Assembly: GCA_021786615.1 (NCBI GenBank)
Contig: JAJYMZ010000227.1
Span: 1-38,079 of the forward strand
Source of the DNA: Acidobacteriota bacterium
GTDB lineage: Bacteria > Acidobacteriota > Holophagae > Holophagales > Holophagaceae
Direction of reading: 5' to 3'
DNA: 38,079 nt
Below are positions 19,423 to 28,303 of the stretch, piece after piece. Under the pieces are notes generated by a model. That model was given only the letters and a program-made list of their open reading frames with translations. It ran no database searches and was not told the DNA's origin. How positions within the stretch are numbered: the first letter of the stretch is position 1; the number at the start of each line of letters is the position of its first letter. Made by a program: the position numbers and the translations under genes.

Positions 19423-20556
19423 ATGCCCAGCACCAGCTGGATGAGGTCCCGGATGTCCGATCAACTATCGCCCCTGAGCCCCCGCCGCAGGTCTCGCCAG
19501 ATCATGGTGGGCAAAGTGCCCGTGGGAGGCGGCGCGCCAATACCCGTCCAGAGCATGACCAAGACCGACAGCCGGGACGTGGAAGCCACTCTCAGCCAGA
19601 TCTACAGCTATGCGGGAGCGGGCTGCGAGATCGTGCGCGTGAGCGTGCCCACGAAAAAGGCCGGTGAAGTCTTCCATGAAATCTGCGCGCGCTCGCCCAT
19701 CCCCGTAGTGGCGGACATCCATTTCGACTATCGCCTGGCCCTGGTGGCCGCGGATGGCGGCGCCGCCTGCCTGCGCATCAATCCCGGCAACATCGGCGGC
19801 CAGGATCGCGTGCGCGCCGTTGTGGACAAGGCCGGAGAAAAGGGCATCTCCATCCGCATCGGCGTGAATGGCGGCTCGCTCGAAAAGGATCTGCTGGAAA
19901 AGTTCGGCACCGCCACACCCGAAGCCATGGTGGAGTCGGCCCTGCGGCACCTTGAGATGCTTGAGAAAGAAGGCTTCACCAACACCAAGATCAGCCTCAA
20001 AGCCAGCGACGTGGTGCGCACGGTGCAGGCCTACCGATTGTTGGCCAAGCAGGTGGACTATCCCTTCCACTTGGGCATCACGGAGGCGGGCACGCCCTTC
20101 GGCGGCACCATCCGGTCCAGCATCGGCATGGGCATCCTGCTGGCGGAGGGCATCGGCGACACCATCCGCGTGTCCCTCACCGGTGATGGTGAAGAGGAAT
20201 GCAAGGTCGGCCACGAGATGCTGCGGGCCCTGGGACTGCGCGAAGGCGGCATCCGCATGGTGAGCTGCCCATCCTGCGGCCGGGTGCAGATTGACCTCAA
20301 CCGCGTGGCCAACGAGATCGAAGCGGGCCTAAAAGCGATCAATCACGAAGGCATCACCTACGCGGTCATGGGCTGCGTGGTGAACGGCCCCGGCGAAGCC
20401 CGGGACGCGGACCTGGGGGTGGCGGGCGGCGCCGGCGAAGGCCTCATCTACCGCCGCGGCGAGCTCATCCGCAAGGTAAAAGAGGAAGATCTCGTGCCGG
20501 CCTTTCTAGAAGAGGCGAAGAAATTCAAGGCGGAGAAAGAACTTGCCGGAACGTAA
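19423..20556 (+). CDS. ispG: 4-hydroxy-3-methylbut-2-en-1-yl diphosphate synthase
   Basis: [51 protein letters not shown] and [20 protein letters not shown] motifs. Confidence 0.95.
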   Translation: MPSTSWMRSRMSDQLSPLSPRRRSRQIMVGKVPVGGGAPIPVQSMTKTDSRDVEATLSQIYSYAGAGCEIVRVSVPTKKAGEVFHEICARSPIPVVADIHFDYRLALVAADGGAACLRINPGNIGGQDRVRAVVDKAGEKGISIRIGVNGGSLEKDLLEKFGTATPEAMVESALRHLEMLEKEGFTNTKISLKASDVVRTVQAYRLLAKQVDYPFHLGITEAGTPFGGTIRSSIGMGILLAEGIGDTIRVSLTGDGEEECKVGHEMLRALGLREGGIRMVSCPSCGRVQIDLNRVANEIEAGLKAINHEGITYAVMGCVVNGPGEARDADLGVAGGAGEGLIYRRGELIRKVKEEDLVPAFLEEAKKFKAEKELAGT

Positions 20557-20560
20557 AAGA

Positions 20561-20899
20561 ATGGCCGCCTGGACGATGAACCATCCCTTTCTCACGCTGT
20601 TCATCTACCTCTGCGTGGAAGCCTTGTTGCCGGTGCGCTTCCAGCCCAGCGCCTGGGTGAGCCGGGGCCTGATCCGCGCCTACCAGATGACCCTCAGCCC
20701 CTTGGTCCCGACCCAATGCCTCTTCACGCCGACGTGCAGCCACTACGGCCTCGGCTGCATCCGCCGCTACGGCACCCTGCGCGGCGGCATCCTCACCACC
20801 TGGCGCCTGATCCGCTGCTCGCCGCTAACAAAGGGCGGTACCGACCCCGTGCCCGGTGATGACACCATCCATGCGGCAGGTTCGCAGGAGCATTCATGA
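20561..20899 (+). CDS. yidD: Membrane protein insertion efficiency factor
   Basis: [53 protein letters not shown]. Confidence 0.9.
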   Translation: MAAWTMNHPFLTLFIYLCVEALLPVRFQPSAWVSRGLIRAYQMTLSPLVPTQCLFTPTCSHYGLGCIRRYGTLRGGILTTWRLIRCSPLTKGGTDPVPGDDTIHAAGSQEHS

Positions 20900-20938
20900 C
20901 TCGAATTCAATCCAACTGATTTCCGAAGAGGTGGACTG

Positions 20939-21706
20939 ATGAGCTGGATAACCAACCCTGAGGCGTGGATTGCCCTTTTTACCCTGACGGTGCTCGAGAT
21001 AGTTCTCGGCATTGACAACATCATTTTCATCTCTATCCTGTCGTCGAAACTGCACGTAGAGAAACAGGCAAAAGCGCGGCGGCTTGGTCTTCTGCTTGCG
21101 ATGGGCATGCGCATCCTCCTGCTGATATCCATCGCGTGGATCGTGAAGCTCACCAATCCGCTCTTCGCCGTGTTGGGGCACGGCTTCTCGGGGCGCGATC
21201 TCATCCTCCTCGGCGGCGGCCTCTTCCTGATCGCCAAGGCGACGCATGAGATTCACGACAAACTCGAGGGAGCCGAGGGCGAGTCCGCTGCGAGAGTCGT
21301 CCCGTCCTTTTCGGGCGTGCTGATCCAGGTCATGCTGCTGGACATGGTGTTTTCACTCGACTCGGTGATCACCGCAGTCGGCATGGCGCGCGACCTCGCC
21401 GTCATGATCATTGCGGTCGTCCTCTCTGTCGGTGTGATGATGCTGTCGGCGAAATCCCTCAGCGGTTTCGTCGAGGCACACCCGACGGTGAAAATCCTCG
21501 CACTGAGCTTCCTCCTTCTGATCGGGACGACCCTCGTCGGCGAGGGCACAGGCATGCACATCCCGAAGGGCTACGTCTACTTCGCGATGGCGTTCTCAGT
21601 GTTTGTCGAGATGCTGAACCTGCGGATGCGGTTGAAAGCCAAGCCGGTGCACCTGCACTCGACCTGGGTGGAACCATCGGTTGAGGTTACCGAGAAGAAG
21701 GTCTGA
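20939..21706 (+). CDS. TerC-family integral membrane protein
   Basis: LTVLEIVLGIDNIIFISIL and LLDMVFSLDSVITAVGMA, the paired TerC motifs. Confidence 0.9.
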   Translation: MSWITNPEAWIALFTLTVLEIVLGIDNIIFISILSSKLHVEKQAKARRLGLLLAMGMRILLLISIAWIVKLTNPLFAVLGHGFSGRDLILLGGGLFLIAKATHEIHDKLEGAEGESAARVVPSFSGVLIQVMLLDMVFSLDSVITAVGMARDLAVMIIAVVLSVGVMMLSAKSLSGFVEAHPTVKILALSFLLLIGTTLVGEGTGMHIPKGYVYFAMAFSVFVEMLNLRMRLKAKPVHLHSTWVEPSVEVTEKKV

Positions 21707-21762
21707 GGGGCCGGGGATCAGGGCGCGGCGAGTGATGGAGCCACGGAGCCCTGTTATGAAAA

Positions 21763-22059
21763 CTACCTGTTACACCCGCTCACTAGGGGTTCACTATGCT
21801 CCACCGCATCCACATGGGCGATGATGATGACGTTGGCGGGGCAGTCTTTCTGCCCAATTACGTCATCCACGGCGCCACCGTTCCGGGCCACGAGCACCCG
21901 GTCCCCCACACCGGCCTGAACGCCATCGAGGGCCACCATGGTGCGCCCCCCGGCCCGGCCGTCTTCCAGAATTTCTTGCACCAACAAAAGCTTGCGCCCA
22001 GCGAAGAATTCATGCTTTTCCGTGGCGACCACCGGAGCGAGCACTTCAGCGATGAACAT
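21763..22059 (-). CDS. BMC-P (EutN/CcmL family) shell vertex protein
   Basis: MFIAEVLAPVVATEKHEFFAGRKLLLVQEI...MVALDGVQAGVGDRVLVARNGGA. Confidence 0.9.
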   Translation of the reverse strand: MFIAEVLAPVVATEKHEFFAGRKLLLVQEILEDGRAGGRTMVALDGVQAGVGDRVLVARNGGAVDDVIGQKDCPANVIIIAHVDAVEHSEPLVSGCNR

Positions 22060-22070
22060 GCTCTATCTCC

Positions 22071-22331
22071 TCAGATTGCCGAATCCACGAGCCCCACGAT
22101 GCAGGCATCGATGGGTCCGTAGGCGTTGGGAAGGGCTTTGGGAGCCTCCCGGGCATCAATGAACATCACCAGATCGCCGTCCCGGGAGGCCACCAGGTCC
22201 ACGGCGGCCAAGGGATCTCCCAGCACCTGGCCGGAACCATTCACGGGCTGGATCATCCTGAGATGGAAGCCTTCCAGAGACTCGACTTTATGCGTGGCCA
22301 CCACCAGGCCCTTCACTCGCGCGAGAAGCAT
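22071..22331 (-). CDS. BMC-P (EutN/CcmL family) shell vertex protein
   Basis: MLLARVKGLVVATHKVESLEGFHLRMIQPV...AAVDLVASRDGDLVMFIDAREA. Confidence 0.9.
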   Translation of the reverse strand: MLLARVKGLVVATHKVESLEGFHLRMIQPVNGSGQVLGDPLAAVDLVASRDGDLVMFIDAREAPKALPNAYGPIDACIVGLVDSAI

Positions 22332-22918
22332 AGGCTCTCCAGACCTTCATGCGCCAGCGTCTGGATCCGCTCGTGGGGGCGCGCCAGGATCTCGCTTTGG
22401 ATGAAGGCGCCTTCCTTGCGAAGCAGGGATTCCGCAGTGGCGACGGCGGCTTCCACTTCCGCCAGATCACCGGTCAGCGTGAAGTAGCCCTTCCCCCCCA
22501 TGTCCAGATCGAAGGTGAGTTCCAGCAGCCGCACCGCCGTGGTCTTGACGGCCCGGTCCGCGGCCTGGATGAGGGCTGCCAGGGCCTGGGCCTCGACGAT
22601 GCCCAAGGCGTCCGTGGGGACTTCCAGGCTCCGCTTGCCCTGCAGGGCGGAAAGCACCTGGGCATGGAGGTTCGGGATGAAGGTCCAGCTCACCAGGCAG
22701 GGATCGGCCTGGTCCCGCCCCTCTTCCACGGCCTCCTGGAGATCCGCTTCCTTCCCGGTGACCTGGATCAGGAACTTGCCGCAGCCCACGGGACCCGCCC
22801 GCAGCAGGCGCACTTCCGCCTTCTTCAGCATGAGGTCCGTGACCATCAGGCCCTTGGCGATGCTGGAAAGCTCGATGATGCCGAGGGTGGGAACCGGTTT
22901 TGTTTTCGGTGTGGCCAT
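22313..22918 (-). CDS. BMC-T tandem-domain shell protein, PduT-like
   Basis: Two BMC domains (LGIIELSSIAKGLMVTDLMLKKAEVRLL; LGIVEAQALAALIQAADRAVKTTAVRLL); pore-region VGCGKFLI. Confidence 0.88.
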   Translation of the reverse strand: MATPKTKPVPTLGIIELSSIAKGLMVTDLMLKKAEVRLLRAGPVGCGKFLIQVTGKEADLQEAVEEGRDQADPCLVSWTFIPNLHAQVLSALQGKRSLEVPTDALGIVEAQALAALIQAADRAVKTTAVRLLELTFDLDMGGKGYFTLTGDLAEVEAAVATAESLLRKEGAFIQSEILARPHERIQTLAHEGLESLCFSRE

Positions 22919-22941
22919 GGAGGAATCCAGTCTTGGGGAAA

Positions 22942-24333
22942 TCAAACAATTCGGAAATGATCCTTCAGGACGCAGCGCCGGCGCCTTGTGAAATGAATGG
23001 CGTTGGTCAGCCCCTCTCCCGTGGGCGAGGCAATGGTGAAGGAGGTGGCGCCAGGCCCCTCGAAACCCAGGCCATTGTAGTTCGGCCCATTCTTGATGAA
23101 GATCGAGCAGTTGACGGCGCGGGCCATCTCATCCAGATGGTCAATGTTCTTGGAGTACATGCTGGCGGTGTGCCGGAAGCCGTGCTCGGCCTTCAGCGCC
23201 AGTTCGATGGCTTCATGCACATCCTTGGCCCGGGTGAACCCGATCAGGGGCATGAGCAGTTCCGCCTGGACGAAGGAGTGCTCGAAGGGCACGTCCGCGA
23301 AGATCAGGCGAGGGTCGCCCGTGAAGGAAATACCCGCCGCTCGGAGGATGACGCTCGCGTCCTTGCCGACGAAATCCTTGTTGGGATGCCAGCCATCCAC
23401 CACGAGTTTTTCCACCGCGTTGATTTCAGCGCCCCGCAACTCATAGGCTCCGGCCGCCACCATGGCGGCTTTCAGGCGATCCGCGATGGCGTCCACGGCG
23501 ATGACTTCCTTTTCGCAGGTGCAGACGACATTGTTGTCGAAGGAAGCGCCCGCCACGATGCCGCGCCCGGCCTGGTCCAGATCGGCGGTTTCATCCACCA
23601 CCACCGGCGGATTGCCCGGTCCCGCGGCGATGACCTTTTTCCCCGAAGCGAAAGCGGCCTTCACCACCGCGGGGCCGCCGGTCACCACCACCAGCCGGAT
23701 GCCTGGCGCCCGCATCAGCTCATTAGCGGATTCAATGGTGGGTTCCGCCACGCAGGTGAGGAGATTGGCGGGCGCCCCCTCCACCACCAGCAGGCGGTTC
23801 ATGAGATCAATGGTGAATGAAGTGGTCCGCTTGGCGGCGGGATGGGCGTTGAAGACCACCGCGTTGCCGCCGGAAATCATGCCGATGCCGTTGTTGATGA
23901 CGGATTCCGAAGGGTTGGTGCAGGGCGTGATGGCGCCGATGACGCCCCAGGGAGCCAGTTCTTCGAGGGTAAGGCCGTGCTGGCCGGAGACGGCCTCGGC
24001 CCGGAGGATTTCAGGGCCGGGGGTCTTGTTGATGACCAGCAGGTTCTTCTTCACCTTGTCGTCGAGACGGCCCATGCCCGTTTCTTGGACCGCGATGTCC
24101 GCCAGCTCCTGCACCCGCGCGCGCAGCCCATCGCGAAGGCGCTGGATGATCTCCATCCGGCGTTCCAGGCCGATGGACCGGTAGGCCTGAAAAGCTTTCT
24201 CCGCCGCCTGGATGGCCGAGGCCACGTCCGGGAAGCTGCCCATCTGGGTTCCTTGAGAAGCCGTTTCCGCACCTTCCAGCTCGCGGAGGACGCGTTCAGC
24301 GATTCTCGAGACCAGGGCTCGATCTATTTCCAT
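22942..24333 (-). CDS. CoA-acylating aldehyde dehydrogenase (PduP/EutE-like) with N-terminal encapsulation-peptide-like helix
   Basis: WGVIGAITPCTNPSESVINNGIGMISGGNAVVFNAHP; catalytic FDNNVVCTCEKEV; N-terminus MEIDRALVSRIAERVLREL. Confidence 0.92.
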   Translation of the reverse strand: MEIDRALVSRIAERVLRELEGAETASQGTQMGSFPDVASAIQAAEKAFQAYRSIGLERRMEIIQRLRDGLRARVQELADIAVQETGMGRLDDKVKKNLLVINKTPGPEILRAEAVSGQHGLTLEELAPWGVIGAITPCTNPSESVINNGIGMISGGNAVVFNAHPAAKRTTSFTIDLMNRLLVVEGAPANLLTCVAEPTIESANELMRAPGIRLVVVTGGPAVVKAAFASGKKVIAAGPGNPPVVVDETADLDQAGRGIVAGASFDNNVVCTCEKEVIAVDAIADRLKAAMVAAGAYELRGAEINAVEKLVVDGWHPNKDFVGKDASVILRAAGISFTGDPRLIFADVPFEHSFVQAELLMPLIGFTRAKDVHEAIELALKAEHGFRHTASMYSKNIDHLDEMARAVNCSIFIKNGPNYNGLGFEGPGATSFTIASPTGEGLTNAIHFTRRRRCVLKDHFRIV

Positions 24334-24359
24334 GGCTGGGCCTCGTCAATGGTGCGGAT

Positions 24360-24650
24360 TCAGGATTTCCTGTAGACCTCTTCGCCCTCGAACTGGATGG
24401 CGTCCACGATGCCGATGACCACGGCATCCACGGGGCGGCCCTCGCTCACGGGCGTCATGCGGGCTGAACTGCCCTGGCAGACGATGACCCATTCGGAAGC
24501 GCCGGCGCCGACGCCATCGGAGGCCACCAAGGGATTGCCCTTGGCGGCGCCTTTCATGTCCACGGGCTGGACCAGCAACAGCTTGTGACCGACGATGCCG
24601 CTCACCTTCTGGCTCGCGACGACATCGCCCACCACCTTGGCGATCAACAT
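24360..24650 (-). CDS. BMC-P (EutN/CcmL family) shell vertex protein
   Basis: MLIAKVVGDVVASQKVSGIVGHKLLLVQPVDMKG...VASDGVGAGASEWVIVCQGSSAR. Confidence 0.92.
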   Translation of the reverse strand: MLIAKVVGDVVASQKVSGIVGHKLLLVQPVDMKGAAKGNPLVASDGVGAGASEWVIVCQGSSARMTPVSEGRPVDAVVIGIVDAIQFEGEEVYRKS

Positions 24651-24665
24651 GGCTGGACTCCGAGG

Positions 24666-24956
24666 CTAGGCCGTCGCGCTTTGGTGGCCCAAGGGAAGCA
24701 CCGCGTCCACGTTCTCGTGGGGACGCGGGATGACGTGCACGGAGACGATCTCACCGACCTTTTGCGCGGCCAGGGAACCGGCTTCCACCGCGGCTTTCAC
24801 CGCGGCCACATCGCCGCGGATGATGGCGGTGACATAGCCGCCGCCGATCTTCTCGTAGCCCACCAGCTGCACCCGCGCCGCTTTCAGCATCGCATCGCTG
24901 GCTTCCGTCATGGCCACGAATCCTTTGGTTTCGATCATGCCGAGCGCTTCACTCAT
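24666..24956 (-). CDS. BMC-H hexameric shell protein
   Basis: [60 protein letters not shown]; start at 24956 with GGAGAG upstream. Confidence 0.95.
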   Translation of the reverse strand: MSEALGMIETKGFVAMTEASDAMLKAARVQLVGYEKIGGGYVTAIIRGDVAAVKAAVEAGSLAAQKVGEIVSVHVIPRPHENVDAVLPLGHQSATA

Positions 24957-25000
24957 TGGTTTCTCTCCTGTAGGTGGGTGGCAGTATGCCACAGGCATTT

Positions 25001-25087
25001 CAATTGTCGATTTTCGATTGTCGATTTTCGATTGGAGATGGCGACGTCCACCGGGTCTCAATCGCAAATCGCGAATCCTGCCAATCA
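25001..25087. repeat. Heptad-arm palindromic element inside the BMC operon
   Basis: Left arm CAATTGTCGATTTTCGATTGTCGATTTTCGATTGG (25001-25035), right arm CAATCGCAAATCGCGAATCCTGCCAATCA (25059-25087, ending in the BMC-T stop); arms are approximately complementary. Confidence 0.8.
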
Positions 25088-25726
25088 GGCCTTTGTCCGG
25101 TAGGGACGGCCCTGGATGGAATTGATGGCCGCGATGGCGGCCTGCATGGCGCTGTCAATCTCGGATTCCGGGCCGGCCATCATCAGGCGCCCCACCGCTC
25201 CGTAGGGCTTGAGATCAATGAGGAACACATCGGCGGCCTTTTCCGCTTCGTTGGCGGCCAGCACGGCGTAGGCCGCGGGATCGCACTCGAACAGGAACAG
25301 CGATTGGCCGGGCAGGATCATGTTGCCGTAGCGGTTGCGGTTGATGATCTGGGCGTGCATGGGTTCCACGGAGCGGATGATCTCGCAGGTGGCCACGAAG
25401 GGCGTCAGCCGGTCTTGTTCGGTAAGTCCGAAATTCCCGATGGCGGCTTCGCCGGCGGTGCGGACCTCTCCCTTGTCGAAAGCGTGGACTTCCAGCATGC
25501 CGAAGGTGCGCTCCACCACCTGGGCCGCGGGTTGCACCTTGGCGGCCTTCAGGGCCACGTCCGTCATTTTGTTGATGGCGATGCCCGGCGCCACTTCGAT
25601 ATAGATGGACGCCTGCTCCTTCAGGGGCGGAAAACCCCGGGAGCCGAGGCCCACGAAAGCCGCGAGCTGGGGCTGGAGGGAATCAATGAATACGTAGGCG
25701 CGGAGCGTCAGCTTGTCATCGCTCAT
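25085..25726 (-). CDS. BMC-T shell protein of the double-stacking type (resembles Haliangium ochraceum BMC-T2/T3)
   Basis: [21 protein letters not shown]...[65 protein letters not shown]; start MSDDKL at 25726. Confidence 0.88.
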   Translation of the reverse strand: MSDDKLTLRAYVFIDSLQPQLAAFVGLGSRGFPPLKEQASIYIEVAPGIAINKMTDVALKAAKVQPAAQVVERTFGMLEVHAFDKGEVRTAGEAAIGNFGLTEQDRLTPFVATCEIIRSVEPMHAQIINRNRYGNMILPGQSLFLFECDPAAYAVLAANEAEKAADVFLIDLKPYGAVGRLMMAGPESEIDSAMQAAIAAINSIQGRPYRTKA

Positions 25727-25727
25727 G

Positions 25728-26486
<759 letters not shown>

Positions 26487-26520
26487 CCCAGGTCCACCCA
26501 TAGTTGTCCAATCCACGATA

Positions 26521-27027
26521 TCAGACGTCCCGTTCGATCTTGTCCACGCGTTTCTGATGCCGCCCGCCCTCGAAGGGCGTGGCCAGCCAGCACAGCACCA
26601 TGGCTTCCACCACTTCCGGGGGATTGGCCGTGGCGCCCAGGGTGAGGACATTGGCATTGTTGTGGGCCCTGGAATTCTGGATGGTCTTCATGTCGTAGCA
26701 AAGGGCCGCGCGGATGCCGGGAAAGCGGTTGCAGGCCATGGAGGAGCCGATGCCCGCGCCATCAATCATGATCCCCTGGGCGCAATCACCGCGCAGGACC
26801 GCCTGGGCCACGGCCTTGGCGAAATCCGGGTAGTCGCAGGGCTCCTTCTTGTGGCACCCCACGTCCAGGACCGCATAGCCTTTTTCTTTGAGCAGGACTT
26901 GAAGCCGTTCCTTCAATTCGAACCCGCCATGATCCGATCCGATGGCGACGCGCCGCTCCGCGCCTCGCCGCGAGAGCACCTCCCTCACCACCTCGGACAC
27001 CAGCTTTTCGACTTTTTGGGGATCCAC
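26521..27027 (-). CDS. RpiB/LacAB-family sugar-phosphate isomerase-like protein with N-terminal encapsulation-peptide-like helix
   Basis: [61 protein letters not shown]-terminus [21 protein letters not shown]. Confidence 0.9.
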   Translation of the reverse strand: MDPQKVEKLVSEVVREVLSRRGAERRVAIGSDHGGFELKERLQVLLKEKGYAVLDVGCHKKEPCDYPDFAKAVAQAVLRGDCAQGIMIDGAGIGSSMACNRFPGIRAALCYDMKTIQNSRAHNNANVLTLGATANPPEVVEAMVLCWLATPFEGGRHQKRVDKIERDV

Positions 27028-27071
27028 GGGAATCCCTCCTGGGATGGAAGAACAATGAACACGGATCTCAA

Positions 27072-27093
27072 AGGTTTTCGAGAACGAAAACCT
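27072..27093. promoter_or_regulatory. Perfect 9-bp palindrome with 4-nt loop upstream of the BMC operon (operator or leader hairpin candidate)
   Basis: AGGTTTTCG-AGAA-CGAAAACCT, 45 nt upstream of the rpiB-like start. Confidence 0.45.
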
Positions 27094-27113
27094 GGACCGC
27101 GCGGCACCCTAGT

Positions 27114-27404
27114 ATGTCCGACTTTGCGGTCCCCCGCCTTGTCCCTCGTGCCGTCCTTGCGTTTCAATGGAGGGGGAGGCTCCCTTTGAGCATCACGGAC
27201 AAGATTCTGGCGGACCACGCGGCACGCAAGGATGCCAGCGGCGTGACCTGGTTCACGATTCAAGACCTGCACCGCCTGGGCATCGCGGAACCTTTGTTCA
27301 CGGCCATGCAGGACGTGCAGCACGATTTGCGAATGCGCCGCAGCCACCAGGTTGTGGAAAGCGAAGGCTTTACGGATCGCTGGTCCCTCCAAGAAGGGCG
27401 ATGA
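27114..27404 (+). CDS. Small hypothetical protein, possibly translationally coupled to plsC
   Basis: 96-aa ORF; its TGA overlaps the plsC ATG (ATGA). True start may be downstream, near SITDKILADHAARK. Confidence 0.45.
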   Translation: MSDFAVPRLVPRAVLAFQWRGRLPLSITDKILADHAARKDASGVTWFTIQDLHRLGIAEPLFTAMQDVQHDLRMRRSHQVVESEGFTDRWSLQEGR

Positions 27405-28141
27405 AGCCCTTGCGACAAACTTTTCTATGGGGCTGCTTCACGGTTTTGTGGGCCATGCTGACGGTCCCCCTCACGGTGCTGGGGATCCTGCTGACGGCGC
27501 CCTTCCTGGGCCCCCGCAAAGCCTTCTTCACCATCGGGCCGCTCTGGGCGCGGCAGATGTTCTGGGTTTCTGGCATCTCCCTGGATCGAAGGGGTTGGGA
27601 AGCCTTGCCCGAAGCCATCCGCAACTCAAGCCAGCCCGTGATCTTCATGAGCAACCATGAAAGCCAGATGGATCCGCCGCTCCTGATCAACGCCATTCCG
27701 GTACCCGCGGTCTACATCGCGAAAAAGGAAGTGAAGCTCATTCCCTTCGTGGGCTGGGCGGCCATGTGCGCTGGGGTGATCTGGATTGACCGGGGCAATC
27801 GGGATCGCGCCATCAAAAGCATCCAGGAGGCCGCTGACAAGATCCGCAGGGGCCGCAATGTGGTCATCTTTGTGGAGGGCACCCGCACCCGCACCGGCGA
27901 GCTGCTGCCCTTCAAGAAAGGCGGCTTCCAGCTGGCCATGGACGCGGGCGTGCCCATCGTGCCCTTGGCCACCGTCGGCGGATTCCAGACCCTGCCCCGG
28001 GGTTCGATGTTCGTGCGCCCAGGGCGCTACGTGGTGAGCTTCGGCGATCCGGTGGACACGGCCTCCTACACCAGCCGCGACGAGCTCATGCGGGACGTGC
28101 GCAGCCGGATCGAGGCGCTGATCGCGGACGCGAGGAAATAG
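27401..28141 (+). CDS. plsC: 1-acyl-sn-glycerol-3-phosphate acyltransferase
   Basis: MSNHESQMDPPLL (NHX4D-type motif) and FVEGTRTRTGELLPFKKGGF. Confidence 0.9.
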   Translation: MKPLRQTFLWGCFTVLWAMLTVPLTVLGILLTAPFLGPRKAFFTIGPLWARQMFWVSGISLDRRGWEALPEAIRNSSQPVIFMSNHESQMDPPLLINAIPVPAVYIAKKEVKLIPFVGWAAMCAGVIWIDRGNRDRAIKSIQEAADKIRRGRNVVIFVEGTRTRTGELLPFKKGGFQLAMDAGVPIVPLATVGGFQTLPRGSMFVRPGRYVVSFGDPVDTASYTSRDELMRDVRSRIEALIADARK

Positions 28142-28303
28142 GCCGTGGGCTGTAGGAGGTTGGTCCTGGGTCCTGAGGTTCTTTATCTGTGCGGCCAAAG
28201 GCCGCGTTTGATCAAGTGCGCCATAGGCGCTTCCAAATTTCCTCAGGACTCAGGACTTGGGACCAATAGCTCACTGGCTCATTGGCGCGGGCTTGCCCCC
28301 CGC
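28142..28303. repeat. Heptad-arm palindromic element filling the gap between two convergent stop codons
   Basis: Arms 28161-28178 TGGTCCTGGGTCCTGAGG and 28241-28265 CCTCAGGACTCAGGACTTGGGACCA; core hairpins GCGGCC-AAA-GGCCGC (28191-28205) and GCGCC-ATA-GGCGC (28218-28230). Confidence 0.85.

Noticed and set aside
22900-24375. Long + ORFs (22900..23820, 23462..24184, 23842..24375)
   Set aside because: Antisense to the aldehyde dehydrogenase gene.
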